Shown here: piece after piece, positions 17,222-30,965 of the stretch
Layout: every line of letters begins with the position of its first letter
How positions within the stretch are numbered: the first letter of the stretch is position 1
NCBI GenBank assembly: GCA_050952085.1
Contig: JBMNKH010000004.1
Location: forward strand, 186,001-250,000
Origin: DTU015 sp012837895
GTDB taxonomy: Bacteria > Bacillota > Sulfobacillia > Fermentithermobacillales > Fermentithermobacillaceae
DNA length: 64,000 bases
Reading direction: 5' to 3'
The notes under the pieces: model-generated
The model's input: only the letters and a program-made list of their open reading frames with translations
The model's database searches: none
Told to the model about the DNA's origin: nothing
Made by a program: the position numbers and the translations under genes

Positions 17222-17686
17222 TCACTCCTTATCCTCAGCCGCTGAGAAATACGCATGTAGAAGCGCCTTGAACATCCTGGCCCTCAACCAGTCCCTGTGG
17301 GGCAGATCCAAAGCCAGGGTATCCCTGGACAGGGCAGCCTGCATCATCCTGTAGCACTTTGCATCTATCAGTCCCTCGTCAAAAAGCCTCAGCAGGTATC
17401 CGTGAGCTTCATCTTGAGACAAAGACTTGCCAACGCTCCTCATAATGCCTGCGACTCCGTCTGAGAGTTCAAGTCTTACTACCCTGATGTACCCCCCGCC
17501 ACCCCGTTTAGATTCGACGATGTAACCGCGTTCCGGCTGGAACCGGGAACTTAACACATAGGTGATCTGCGAAGGCACACAGTTAAAATACTCTGCAAGA
17601 TAAGTTCTTTGGATCTCAGCTACGCCCCCGCCTTCCTCCACAAGAGACAAAATGTAGGCTTCGATAATATCTGTTAGGCTAGCCAT
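17222..17686 (-). CDS. ctsR: CtsR, repressor of class III stress genes
   Basis: 154 residues. N-terminal winged-helix DNA-binding domain (AEYFNCVPSQITYVLSSRF) with the glycine-rich wing SKRGGGGYIRVVR, then a C-terminal dimer domain. CtsR represses its own operon and clp genes. First gene of ctsR-mcsA-mcsB-clpC, with a matching operator at 17740-17756. Confidence 0.96.
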   Translation of the reverse strand: MASLTDIIEAYILSLVEEGGGVAEIQRTYLAEYFNCVPSQITYVLSSRFQPERGYIVESKRGGGGYIRVVRLELSDGVAGIMRSVGKSLSQDEAHGYLLRLFDEGLIDAKCYRMMQAALSRDTLALDLPHRDWLRARMFKALLHAYFSAAEDKE

Positions 17687-17739
17687 ACAATCACTCCCGA
17701 ATTCCCGGAACCGCTGATTTGACAGGCTCGTGTCTGACT

Positions 17740-17756
17740 TTGACTATCATTGACTA
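17740..17756 (-). promoter_or_regulatory. CtsR operator
   Basis: On the minus strand AGTCAAT, 3 bp, AGTCAAA: a tandem heptad with 3-bp spacing that matches the CtsR box (GGTCAAA-N3-GGTCAAA type). It lies about 55 bp before ctsR, just downstream of an AT-rich -10 region near 17765-17772. Confidence 0.8.
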
Positions 17757-17848
17757 TTACCTTATATAATATACCATATGCACGAAAATACAAGGAGTTT
17801 GTTACACTTACTAAGCGTATGCTGATAGTCTGGTATGGGATATCCAGC

Positions 17849-18769
17849 CTACCTGAAATTCTCTATGATGTACTTCTCGGCAGACCATCCGGCTACCGCA
17901 CCATCACCAACCGCAGTCGCCACTTGCCTTAACAGTTTGTCCCGGACATCGCCTACTGCAAACAAACCTGGGGTACCGGTGGACATGTCTTCTCTCGTCT
18001 TCACATAACCGCTTGAAGTTAAGTCTGCCAACCCCTCTAGTGGAGCTGAATTAGGAATAGAGCCTACGTAGAGGAATACTGCATCAACTTCGATTTCCCC
18101 AATGCTACCGGTTTCCACGTTCCTGACAACCAGCGACTCCAGAAGCCCGTCGCCCTTCATCTGGTGTACAGTGCTGTTGAGCTTAAGTGTAATCCGTGGA
18201 TGTCCAACCACCCTGTTCACGTTGGCAAGGCTTGCACGAAACTGATCCCTTCTATGTATGAGGATAACCTCCTTGGCATACCCAGTGAGAAACTGGGCTC
18301 CGGTAAGCGCTGAGTCCCCGCCGCCTACCACTGCTACCACCTTATCCCGGAACAGAGGGCCATCACATATTGCGCAGAAACTTACACCTCGTCCAATAAG
18401 ATCAGCTTCGCCGGGAACTCCCAAAGACCTGGGCGATGTACCTGCCGCCCATATGACGCTCCTGGCTTCATAATCCTTGCCATCTATGGTGACCAGGAAT
18501 AAACTGTTTTCCTTTCTGAGGGCGCTAACTTCACCGTATTCAATCTCAGCCCCGAAAGCTTTGGCTTGCTCACTCATGAATCCCATCAATTCAGGGCCTG
18601 ACACCCCATCAGGGAAACCCGGATAGTTGTGAATTATGCTTGTAGTACCTGCCTGGCCGCCGGCACCCACAGGATCGACAATTTTCACCTTCAGGCCGGC
18701 TCTCGCAGTGTAAATGGAAGCAGTCAAACCTGCCGGCCCGCCTCCTGCAATAATGACGTCTTGGACCAC
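17849..18769 (-). CDS. trxB: Thioredoxin reductase (TrxB-type)
   Basis: 306 residues. FAD-binding GGGPAG (residues 9-14), NAD(P)-binding GGGDSA, and redox-active CAIC. It transfers electrons from NAD(P)H to thioredoxin. GTG 18769 has GGAGG 7 nt upstream. Divergent from the spoIID-like gene. Confidence 0.92.
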   Translation of the reverse strand: MVQDVIIAGGGPAGLTASIYTARAGLKVKIVDPVGAGGQAGTTSIIHNYPGFPDGVSGPELMGFMSEQAKAFGAEIEYGEVSALRKENSLFLVTIDGKDYEARSVIWAAGTSPRSLGVPGEADLIGRGVSFCAICDGPLFRDKVVAVVGGGDSALTGAQFLTGYAKEVILIHRRDQFRASLANVNRVVGHPRITLKLNSTVHQMKGDGLLESLVVRNVETGSIGEIEVDAVFLYVGSIPNSAPLEGLADLTSSGYVKTREDMSTGTPGLFAVGDVRDKLLRQVATAVGDGAVAGWSAEKYIIENFR

Positions 18770-18904
18770 TGGACAGACCTCCTTACATCTAGGGTTACGG
18801 TGCCATTCTGAATTGATGCTAGCACGCCCGAACTGCGGAACTCAAGTGTTTGGGACGTTTTACATTGACCGCCATTTGGAATGCTATACACGGAGGTGGT
18901 GCTC

Positions 18905-19861
18905 ATGGCGTCCAGATTCAAAGGTGCAGCTGACCTTCTGAAAGACAACAGGTTGATGTTAATCCTTGGTGCAATCGCCGCCGCGGCCATTATCATGGCT
19001 GCAAGGGGCCAACACATGCAACCCAAGGCTAACATCCCTGCAGAAGAACCGGCCATATCCGTGTATTTTCACGAGACAGGTGAAGTCAAGTCCATGCCCT
19101 TGGAAACCTACCTGGAAGGAGTGGTTGCTGCTGAAATGGATCCGAACTGGCCACTGGCTGCGTTGGAAGCTCAGGCCATAGTAGCCAGGACGTTTACCCT
19201 GAAAAAGCTCCAGGAAGGACCTTTGGAGGGCCGTAACGCTCAGGCCAGCACGGATCCAAGGGAGTTTCAAGCTTACAACGCATCAAAGGTAAATGACCAG
19301 GTAAAGAAAGCCGTAAGCAACACCAGGGGTAAGATTATCACGTACAGGGGAGAGCCTATAAGGGCGTGGTTCCATTCAAGCTCAGGAGGCAAGACGGCCA
19401 GCGCAGCTGAAGGCCTGAACTTCACAAAGGAAAGTACACCGTATGTGCAACCGGTAACCGACGTCCAGCAGGAACCAAGCCACGAATGGTCCGCTAAGTT
19501 TTCAGCGGGAGAAGTGGTAGAAGCCGCCAGGGCTGTTGGAGTTGAGGTGGGTGGTGAACTCAATTCGGTAAAGATTGGGCGGCGTGGAGCTTCAGGTAGA
19601 GCTGAAACCCTGAGTATCAACGGCAAGGAAGTCCCGGCACCCCAGTTCCGGCTCGCCATAGGCGACCAGAAAATGCGCTCAACCCTGATAGATTCTCTTC
19701 ACTTGGACCGCAATACGGTGTACATGAAAGGCAGGGGTTTCGGGCACGGCGTAGGCATGTCACAGTGGGGGGCATGGCTGTTAGCCCAGCGTGGCAAATC
19801 TGCTCAGGACATTGTGACTTACTACTTCAAAGGAGTACAAATACAGGACTCATGGCAGTAG
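18905..19861 (+). CDS. SpoIID/LytB-domain protein
   Basis: About 318 residues. An N-terminal membrane anchor (LMLILGAIAAAAIIMAA) is followed by a SpoIID domain: PLETYLEGVVAAEM, ALEAQAIVARTF and GRGFGHGVGMSQWGA. SpoIID is a lytic transglycosylase needed for forespore engulfment. The B. subtilis spoIID lies in another neighbourhood, so this may be a paralogue. ATG 18905 has GGAGGTGG 5-7 nt upstream. Confidence 0.85.
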   Translation: MASRFKGAADLLKDNRLMLILGAIAAAAIIMAARGQHMQPKANIPAEEPAISVYFHETGEVKSMPLETYLEGVVAAEMDPNWPLAALEAQAIVARTFTLKKLQEGPLEGRNAQASTDPREFQAYNASKVNDQVKKAVSNTRGKIITYRGEPIRAWFHSSSGGKTASAAEGLNFTKESTPYVQPVTDVQQEPSHEWSAKFSAGEVVEAARAVGVEVGGELNSVKIGRRGASGRAETLSINGKEVPAPQFRLAIGDQKMRSTLIDSLHLDRNTVYMKGRGFGHGVGMSQWGAWLLAQRGKSAQDIVTYYFKGVQIQDSWQ

Positions 19862-19867
19862 TTCCGA

Positions 19868-19897
19868 CCCCGGTGTGTGCAGTAGCATACACCGGGG
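19868..19897. terminator. Hairpin between convergent genes
   Basis: A 13-bp stem with one mismatch and an AGTA tetraloop (arms CCCCGGTGTGTGC and GCATACACCGGGG) between the ends of the spoIID-like gene and the EF-G paralogue. There is no clear U-run, so termination is likely but not certain. Confidence 0.5.
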
Positions 19898-19929
19898 CTT
19901 AGCTTACACAAGTAACCTTTGACCCAGCA

Positions 19930-22017
19930 TCACTTGTTCTCTTTTTCCTTCTGGGCCTCCTCGATGATTTGTGCGGCAATGTTGTCAGGCACTTCCTCAT
20001 AATGATCAAGCTCCATGGTGAAAAGCCCGCGTCCCTGAGTCATGGACCTTAGATCAATCGCGTACCTCTGCATTTCACTTAAGGGGGCAAGAGCTTTGAT
20101 CACCTGGATATGGCCTTTGGACTCCATGCCGAGAATTCTTCCGCGTTTCTTGTTAAGATCGCCCATGATGTCTCCCATGTATTGTTCGGGAACTGTAACC
20201 TCAACCCGGACAATAGGCTCAAGCAGGACAGGCTTCGCCTCAGCGCAGCCCTTCTTGAAAGCCAATGATGCAGCTATCTTAAAAGCCATTTCCGAAGAGT
20301 CAACCGGGTGGAAAGAGCCATCGTACAAGGTAGCTTTGAGATTGACCACCGGGTAACCGGCCAATACGCCCTCTTGAAGCGCCTCTCTCAGACCCTTTTC
20401 AACAGCAGGGATATACTGCCTTGGAACGGCTCCGCCGAAAATCTTGTCAACGAATTCGAATTCCTGTTCAGAAGTATGTTCAAACTCGATCCATACGTGC
20501 CCAAACTGGCCGCGTCCACCGGTCTGTTTCTTATGTCTGCCTTCAGCCTTGGCAGAATCTTTGATTGTCTCCCTGTAAGCGATCTTAGGCAGGGTAAGAT
20601 CGACATCCACACCAAATTTCCTCTTGAGTTTGGTTGTAGTCACATCAACGTGGACTTCCCCGAGGCCCGATAGAATCGTTTCACCGGTTTCTGTATTGCG
20701 TTCTACTGTAATTGTCGGATCTTCATCGGTAAGCCTTGCCAGCCCTGCGGAAATTTTCTCTTCGTCACCCTTTGTCTTGGGGTTAACTGCAAGAGAGTAC
20801 ACAGGCGCAGGGAAACTGATAGGCGCGAACAGCACCGGATCCTCCTGAGTGCACAATGTGTCACCTGTGAGGGTTTCCTGGAGCTTTGCCACCGCGCCTA
20901 TGTCACCGGCTGATACATGGGAAACAGGCTCCTGGCTCTTGCCCTTGATGCTGAAAAGATGGCCTATCCGCTCAGCGCGCTTCTTTGACGAGTTAAAACA
21001 GGTGCTGTTGGCGGCAAGCTTGCCTGAGTATACCCGGAAAATTGTTAGTTTGCCAACGTACGGGTCTGCGGTTGTCTTAAACACCAGCGCCGAAAATGGT
21101 TCAGAGACATCCGCCTTCCTAACAACTTCATCTTCTGTATCAGGAACAACCCCTCTAACGGCGGGAACATCTGCCGGGCTGGGCAGGTATGTCACTATTG
21201 CATCAAGCACCTGGTGTATACCGATAAGCTTACTTGCCGAAACGGGAATTGTGATGAACGCCTTCCTCGCAATGCTGGCCGCCCTGAGACCCCTTATGAT
21301 CTCTTCATCCGTAAGGTCTCCTTCGTCGAGATACTTCTCAAGCAATTCATCGTCGCCGTCACATGCAGCTTCTTTGAGTTCTTCCTTCAAATCCGAGACT
21401 TGGTCGGCCAAGTCTGCCGGAATGCTCTCTTCCACAACTTTTTTCCCGTCAGGCGAAGGGACAAGAGCTACTTCTCTTAAGATATCTACGACACCCTTCA
21501 GGCCTGCCTCTTTACCTATAGGCAGATACAGGGGCAGCACCCGGCTTCCGAACACATTGCGGAGTTGATTGAGTGTTTCTTGAAAACCCGTGTTTTCCCT
21601 ATCCAGCTTGTTCACCACAAGCAGCCTGGGAATTTCGTATTCAGAGGTATACTGCCATACCAACTCGGTTCCCACTTCAACACCGCCGGTAGCATCAACG
21701 ACAACCAAAGCCCCATCAGCAACCCTGAGGGCTGAACGGACCTCTCCCACAAAGTCGAAGTAACCAGGTGTATCCAGGATGTTAATCTTACAATCGCTCC
21801 ACTCAACCGGGGCCAATCCTGTAGAAATAGTTGTCTTACGCCGGATTTCTTCTGAATCCCAATCCAAGACTGATGTCTCATCGTCGACTCTTCCAAACCG
21901 GTCGTTACCACCGGTAACAAACAAAATAGCATCGCCAACAGTAGTCTTGCCCGCACCACTGTGGGAAACGAACGCGACGTTCCTAATCCTTTCCGTAGAA
22001 TACTCTTTCAACGACAT
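19930..22017 (-). CDS. Elongation factor G-like GTPase (EF-G paralogue)
   Basis: 695 residues with EF-G architecture: GTPase domain, domain II, domains III-V. The P-loop is SHSGAGKTT rather than AHIDAGKTT, and G3 is DTPGYFDF rather than DTPGHVDF, replacing the catalytic histidine region. These mark the EF-G-like paralogue group rather than canonical FusA. The role of the group is poorly defined. ATG 22017 is 2 nt from AGGAGG; TTG two codons later has better spacing. Confidence 0.88.
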   Translation of the reverse strand: MSLKEYSTERIRNVAFVSHSGAGKTTVGDAILFVTGGNDRFGRVDDETSVLDWDSEEIRRKTTISTGLAPVEWSDCKINILDTPGYFDFVGEVRSALRVADGALVVVDATGGVEVGTELVWQYTSEYEIPRLLVVNKLDRENTGFQETLNQLRNVFGSRVLPLYLPIGKEAGLKGVVDILREVALVPSPDGKKVVEESIPADLADQVSDLKEELKEAACDGDDELLEKYLDEGDLTDEEIIRGLRAASIARKAFITIPVSASKLIGIHQVLDAIVTYLPSPADVPAVRGVVPDTEDEVVRKADVSEPFSALVFKTTADPYVGKLTIFRVYSGKLAANSTCFNSSKKRAERIGHLFSIKGKSQEPVSHVSAGDIGAVAKLQETLTGDTLCTQEDPVLFAPISFPAPVYSLAVNPKTKGDEEKISAGLARLTDEDPTITVERNTETGETILSGLGEVHVDVTTTKLKRKFGVDVDLTLPKIAYRETIKDSAKAEGRHKKQTGGRGQFGHVWIEFEHTSEQEFEFVDKIFGGAVPRQYIPAVEKGLREALQEGVLAGYPVVNLKATLYDGSFHPVDSSEMAFKIAASLAFKKGCAEAKPVLLEPIVRVEVTVPEQYMGDIMGDLNKKRGRILGMESKGHIQVIKALAPLSEMQRYAIDLRSMTQGRGLFTMELDHYEEVPDNIAAQIIEEAQKEKENK

Positions 22018-22098
22018 CTCCTCCTAACAACCGGGCTACCGAAGGTCTCTTCGGCATATTATCAATTATGTACTGCTTGGCGCAAGTACAATGAACCC

Positions 22099-22138
22099 CT
22101 GGAGACGGTCAGGGTTTTTGACCCTGAGGACCGTCCAG
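22099..22138 (-). terminator. Hairpin downstream of the BsuPI-domain gene
   Basis: Long GC-rich stem (arms beginning CTGGA and ending TCCAG around a T-rich loop). A second hairpin, GGCGGCCC/GGGCCGCC, is at 22156-22184. Both lie between the BsuPI-domain gene and the EF-G paralogue. Neither has a strong U-run. Confidence 0.5.
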
Positions 22139-22202
22139 CAGAGAATTCCATTGAAGGCGGCCCCGGCCTAAGCCCAGGGCCGCCCTTACGCCTTACATTA
22201 TT

Positions 22203-23066
22203 TTACCAGACCCTGAACCAGGCCTGTGCAACTACTGAATACCAACCCAGGTGAGCTACATTGGATCTCACATCCACCTGGTAAGTTCCAGGCGTCAGAC
22301 CTCTCAAGTTCACAAAAACGTACCTTGTTGCGTCCTTTTCAATTGTGCCCACAGACTGGCTCATTCCTACATTGGGAAGATACTCCTTGGCCCCGGCTTT
22401 TTTGACCAGAACCTGATACCCGTACTGGTAAGGAAGGGTAATATCTTTTCCGGACACGTTCTTAATGGTTACCCTTAGCCTGGGATTTGGATTCGACCAG
22501 GTAGGAGCCAGGTAGTCAACTGAATACTGGAGAGGCTCATAGGCTTGAACCCAAATGTACGATGATGCAACCGGAGACCATTTGCTTTCAGGCAGGTAGT
22601 ATGCCTGTGCGAAATAGGTGCCTGCAGGAAGCCATGGCAGGGATTCTTTGTATGCTTTCCCCTCGCCAGGCTTGAACGTCTCGCTGGTAACAACCTGGGC
22701 ATAGCTCCTGTTAGCGCTTGACCTCCAAACCATCTGCCCGTCTTGCCACAGCACGAAGTCAACCATGAAAGCGCTGGGCTGTGATACTGTAATGGGCTTG
22801 TTTGTAGGGTTGTATACATACAGGATTAACTCCTTTGCCTCAGGTGCATAGGCAAGGTGGTATCCAAGCCCAGTACGGGGGTAGAAGCTACCGCCCCAGC
22901 CAGGCCACACAGGAAAAGGCTGCCACCTGAAATACCAGGGCACTTGCCAACCGGCACCCTGATCCTGCACGGCCGGGCCATCTGCAGGAGCAGCCATTGC
23001 GACAGAACCCAACACGGCCGTCAGCATACATACTGCAATTACAGCTTTAAATGTCCGTTTGACCAT
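22203..23066 (-). CDS. Secreted BsuPI-domain protein
   Basis: 287 residues with a clear signal peptide (VKRTFKAVIAVCMLTAVLGSVAMA, cleavage near A25). An aromatic-rich segment follows, then a BsuPI-type beta domain (LYVYNPTNKPITVSQPSAF ... DGQMVWRSSANRSYAQ ... FKPGEGKAY). A second beta-rich domain covers about residues 180-287 with a similar ending (LTPGTYQVDVRS). BsuPI is named for an intracellular protease inhibitor, but this protein is exported, so a cell-surface role is likely. AAGGAG lies 8 nt before ATG 23066. Confidence 0.72.
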   Translation of the reverse strand: MVKRTFKAVIAVCMLTAVLGSVAMAAPADGPAVQDQGAGWQVPWYFRWQPFPVWPGWGGSFYPRTGLGYHLAYAPEAKELILYVYNPTNKPITVSQPSAFMVDFVLWQDGQMVWRSSANRSYAQVVTSETFKPGEGKAYKESLPWLPAGTYFAQAYYLPESKWSPVASSYIWVQAYEPLQYSVDYLAPTWSNPNPRLRVTIKNVSGKDITLPYQYGYQVLVKKAGAKEYLPNVGMSQSVGTIEKDATRYVFVNLRGLTPGTYQVDVRSNVAHLGWYSVVAQAWFRVW

Positions 23067-23612
23067 TATTTCATCTCCTTTACAGATTCAGCTAGTGTTC
23101 AACTGATTGTGGTGGCCTGTCAGATCGCCCGTGTATGAACCGGCGTCAAAGACAATAAACCACCAGGTAAAGCGCAGTTTTCATGATACCATACAATCCG
23201 GGCGCCTTATAGCAGCAATGCCTGCTTAGACTGGTAAATAGAGGACAGAGCGCCGGTATGTACCTGCAAACACACAATTCACGCGGACCTCGACCCCGGG
23301 GACAATGTGTCACATACTAGATGCTACCATTTTCTTACTTATCCACAATATTTTCCACATATCCCCAGGCGTGTCAGCCCCTGCTATAGCTCTTCCCTGA
23401 CGTGACACGGGAGACACAATCCGGGGAATGAAGGCGGAAACCTCATCCCGCCTTGCTGGACTAACTTCCCTCTTCTATGACAGCACATGAGGAATAGGGG
23501 CGCTTACAGCCAGCACCAGGATCATATTGCAAAGCCAATATCATGGCAATATTCAGCCCAGAAACAGTTCTCATGCTTCAGGAATCGAGGGAGGCGGAAC
23601 GAAAGGCCCGCA
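23067..23612. other. Intergenic region upstream of the BsuPI gene and past the rRNA operon
   Basis: I see no convincing gene. It holds two DnaA-box-like sites (23339-23359) and short dyads around ATATTG/CAATAT near 23527-23556. Confidence 0.6.
23339..23359 (+). promoter_or_regulatory. Tandem DnaA boxes
   Basis: TTATCCACA (23339-23347), a perfect DnaA box, is followed by TTTTCCACA (23351-23359) in the same orientation, starts 12 bp apart. Confidence 0.5.
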
Positions 23613-23613
23613 A

Positions 23614-23645
23614 CACAAAAAGCCCCACCTTTACGGTGAGGCTTT
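23614..23645 (-). terminator. rRNA operon terminator
   Basis: On the minus strand a stem of AGCCTCACC type pairs with GGTGGGGCT over a short loop and is followed by TTTTTGTGTT, about 10 bp after the 5S gene. Confidence 0.8.
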
Positions 23646-23654
23646 GAATGAACA

Positions 23655-23770
<116 letters not shown>

Positions 23771-23816
23771 AACTTCGTTTTCAATCTTTGACTTAAGAGA
23801 GGTCCGCGAAACTAAC

Positions 23817-26812
<2,996 letters not shown>

Positions 26813-26969
26813 GTTAGTCCCGCGGAAATCAATTCATAGCTATCATAGCTATCCTAATTCGCGCTTATTTGATGCTCCGTTACCTCTCTTAAGTTGTCAA
26901 AGACCGGTTTGAGTTTCTGACCGAAGTCAGTCCCTCAAAACCGAACAGCGTAGAGACATTGTAAGGTCT

Positions 26970-28513
<1,544 letters not shown>

Positions 28514-28615
28514 ACCTGTTCCTTAACTCAAAGTCTTCTACGCTGTTCAGTTTTCAAGGACCAACTTGCTGTTTTCTACTTTTTCCTGCCCCACCTGCCG
28601 GGGGGCGCAAGGGTT

Positions 28616-28644
28616 AATATAGCATCCTTCTGAGCTTAAATCAA
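28616..28644 (-). promoter_or_regulatory. rRNA operon promoter
   Basis: Minus strand: -35 TTGATT (28639-28644), 17-bp spacer, -10 TATATT (28616-28621), about 100 bp upstream of 16S and just after lysS. Upstream AT-rich sequence could act as an UP element. No 53-bp units occur here. Confidence 0.6.
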
Positions 28645-28703
28645 TACCTTTTTGCAAATTTCTTTGACTTTTTGTTGCCTAGTCTCACAAAAGCCGCAGT
28701 TTA

Positions 28704-30197
28704 TCACTGTTTTGGCCTCATCATAGGGAATAAAATCACATCCCTTATAGATGTTGCACCGGTTAAAAGCATTACCAATCTGTCAATTCCTATTCCAAGC
28801 CCACCTGCAGGAGGCATTCCGTACTCAAGGGCCACGATGAAGTCCTCGTCAAAAACATGGGCCTCTTCATCTCCCATTGCCTTCTCCTGGGCTTGCTGCA
28901 AGAACCGTTCCCTCTGATCTATGGGATCGTTCAGCTCTGAAAAAGCATTCCCGATTTCCTTGCCGGCCACAAACACTTCAAACCTGTAGGTAAGATCCGG
29001 CTGCTGTGGTATTCTTTTGGCCAGCGGGGATATTTCTACAGGGTAATCCAGTAAGAACGTGGGTTGTACCAGCTTGGGCTCAACCTTTTCATCTAATATC
29101 TTATTGATCACATTAGCTTTGGTTGGAGGCTTATCCATCTTCAACCCAAGCTTCTCTGCAACCGCCTTAGCGTCCTCGTCGTCTCTTAAATCACCGTGCC
29201 GGATACCCGCCCACCTTTCGATTCCGTCCCAGACCCTCAATCTTTGCCACGGGGGTGTGAGGTCGATCTCATGTCCATCATATGAAATCTTAGGCGTTCC
29301 AATAACCTCCATGGCGCACTTGTAGATCAAGTCCTCGGCCAGTTCCATCATGCTCTCATAGTCGCCGTACGCCTGGTACACTTCCAGCATGGTGAATTCA
29401 GGATTGTGCCGGGTACTGATGCCTTCGTTCCTGAAGTCTTTGCCTATCTCGTAGACCCGTTCCAATCCGCCTACAAGCAGTCGTTTCAAGTAGAGTTCAG
29501 TTGCAATCCTCAAGTATACATCAATACCAAGGGCGTTATGGTGAGTGACGAAGGGCCGTGCATTAGCTCCACCTGCTATGGTCTGGAGCACAGGCGTTTC
29601 CACCTCAAGATATCCCTGTTCGTCAAGGTAACGCCTGACAAAAGAAACGATCCGGCTGCGCTTTACGAACACGTCTGCAACCTCTGGGTTGACGATCAAA
29701 TCTACGTACCTTTGCCTGTAACGCAGGTCAATGTCGGTAAGCCCATGCCATTTTTCAGGTAGGGGACGCAGCGCTTTGCACAGGATAACCCATTTTTCAA
29801 CTTCTACAGTAGGTTCGCCCTTTTGAGTGCGGAACACTTTACCTGTAACCCCGATAATGTCCCCTATATCGAGCAGGTCGGTAAACCGGCTGTAGCCTTC
29901 GTCGCCCAGGACATTCTTACGTACATATATCTGTACCCTGCCGGTACGATCCCTCAAGTCTGCAAACGTAGACTTGCCGTGGCTTCTCAAAGCCATGATC
30001 CTTCCGGCAATGGTAACTTCCTCACCGGCCATCTCATCACAGTTCAACCTAACTGCTTCTGCAGTGCCGGTTACCTCAAACGGGCCTCCGAAAGGATCCA
30101 TGCCACAGTTGCGAATCAGTTCCAGTTTAGCTGTACGCCGGTTTATCTCCTCTGTGGGCCTTGAGTCGTCATGTACCTGTCCGTTACTGCAATCCAC
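28704..30197 (-). CDS. lysS: Lysyl-tRNA synthetase, class II
   Basis: About 497 residues. OB-fold anticodon domain (EVTIAGRIMALRSHGKSTFADLRD), then class II motifs: motif 2 FRNEGISTRHNPEFTMLE and motif 3 GLGIGIDRLVMLLT. It charges tRNA-Lys. GTG 30197 sits 7 nt after AGGAGG; longer starts run into that ribosome-binding site. Downstream of greA as in many Firmicutes, and followed by the rRNA operon. Confidence 0.95.
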   Translation of the reverse strand: MDCSNGQVHDDSRPTEEINRRTAKLELIRNCGMDPFGGPFEVTGTAEAVRLNCDEMAGEEVTIAGRIMALRSHGKSTFADLRDRTGRVQIYVRKNVLGDEGYSRFTDLLDIGDIIGVTGKVFRTQKGEPTVEVEKWVILCKALRPLPEKWHGLTDIDLRYRQRYVDLIVNPEVADVFVKRSRIVSFVRRYLDEQGYLEVETPVLQTIAGGANARPFVTHHNALGIDVYLRIATELYLKRLLVGGLERVYEIGKDFRNEGISTRHNPEFTMLEVYQAYGDYESMMELAEDLIYKCAMEVIGTPKISYDGHEIDLTPPWQRLRVWDGIERWAGIRHGDLRDDEDAKAVAEKLGLKMDKPPTKANVINKILDEKVEPKLVQPTFLLDYPVEISPLAKRIPQQPDLTYRFEVFVAGKEIGNAFSELNDPIDQRERFLQQAQEKAMGDEEAHVFDEDFIVALEYGMPPAGGLGIGIDRLVMLLTGATSIRDVILFPMMRPKQ

Positions 30198-30276
30198 ACT
30201 ACATCCTCCTGACATACTGCATAAGTCTTTATCAAAAACTAAAGGCAAAAGGCGCCACAGGGCATTACATTGAGAA

Positions 30277-30756
30277 TCAACAGTGGCCTATAGACACGAT
30301 CTCATATTGGAACGTGCCTGCAGGGACGGTAACAGTCACCACTGTTCCGGGCTTCTGGCCCAAAACCGCCCTTCCCACAGGAGATTCATTTGAAATACGT
30401 TTCCTGCCCGGATCGGCCTCTTGTGAACCGACTATGGTATATTGCTGGACTTTGCCGTTGTTGACGTCTTTGAGAGTAACAGTTGAGCCTATAGATACAA
30501 CATCGGAATTCCCGGAAGAATTCTGTGTTATTACCGCGTGCCTGAGAATGTTTTCCAGTTTGAAAATACGTGCTTCGACAAAAGCTTGTTCCTTCTTGGC
30601 ATCCTCATATTCAGCATTCTCCGCAAGGTCCCCAAATGCTCTAGCAGCCTTAATCCTTTCAGCCACTTCTCTTCTTCTAACGAGCTTAAGGTGACTTAAC
30701 TCCGCTTCAAAAGCTTTTTTTCCTTCAGGAGAGAGTATTACCTCGCGTTCAGCCAT
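30277..30756 (-). CDS. greA: Transcription elongation factor GreA
   Basis: 159 residues. N-terminal coiled coil (LKLVRRREVAERIKAARAFGDLAENAEYEDAK) with the acidic tip, and a C-terminal FKBP-like domain (SPVGRAVLGQKPGTVVTVTVP). It rescues backtracked RNA polymerase. ATG 30756 is preceded by two GGAG motifs. Followed by lysS. Confidence 0.95.
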   Translation of the reverse strand: MAEREVILSPEGKKAFEAELSHLKLVRRREVAERIKAARAFGDLAENAEYEDAKKEQAFVEARIFKLENILRHAVITQNSSGNSDVVSIGSTVTLKDVNNGKVQQYTIVGSQEADPGRKRISNESPVGRAVLGQKPGTVVTVTVPAGTFQYEIVSIGHC

Positions 30757-30912
30757 CCTCCTGCATCTCCTGCCTTTCATGAGACTTATAGTAACACTGC
30801 CTGAGCATTAACCTGCATAAACTCATATCAGTGTATGTTCCGCTGATTTCATCTATGCTCATAGACAAACAAAGACCGGCTACCAGTGGTTGGAAGCCAA
30901 GGGTCACGTGAA

Positions 30913-30942
30913 ATTATAGAGCAAGAGTTGTATGAGAGTCAA
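30913..30942 (-). promoter_or_regulatory. Promoter of greA-lysS
   Basis: Minus strand: -35 TTGACT (30937-30942), 18-bp spacer, -10 TATAAT (30913-30918), about 150 bp upstream of greA. Confidence 0.65.
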
Positions 30943-30965
30943 CAAGGATATGGAACACCCTTGGG

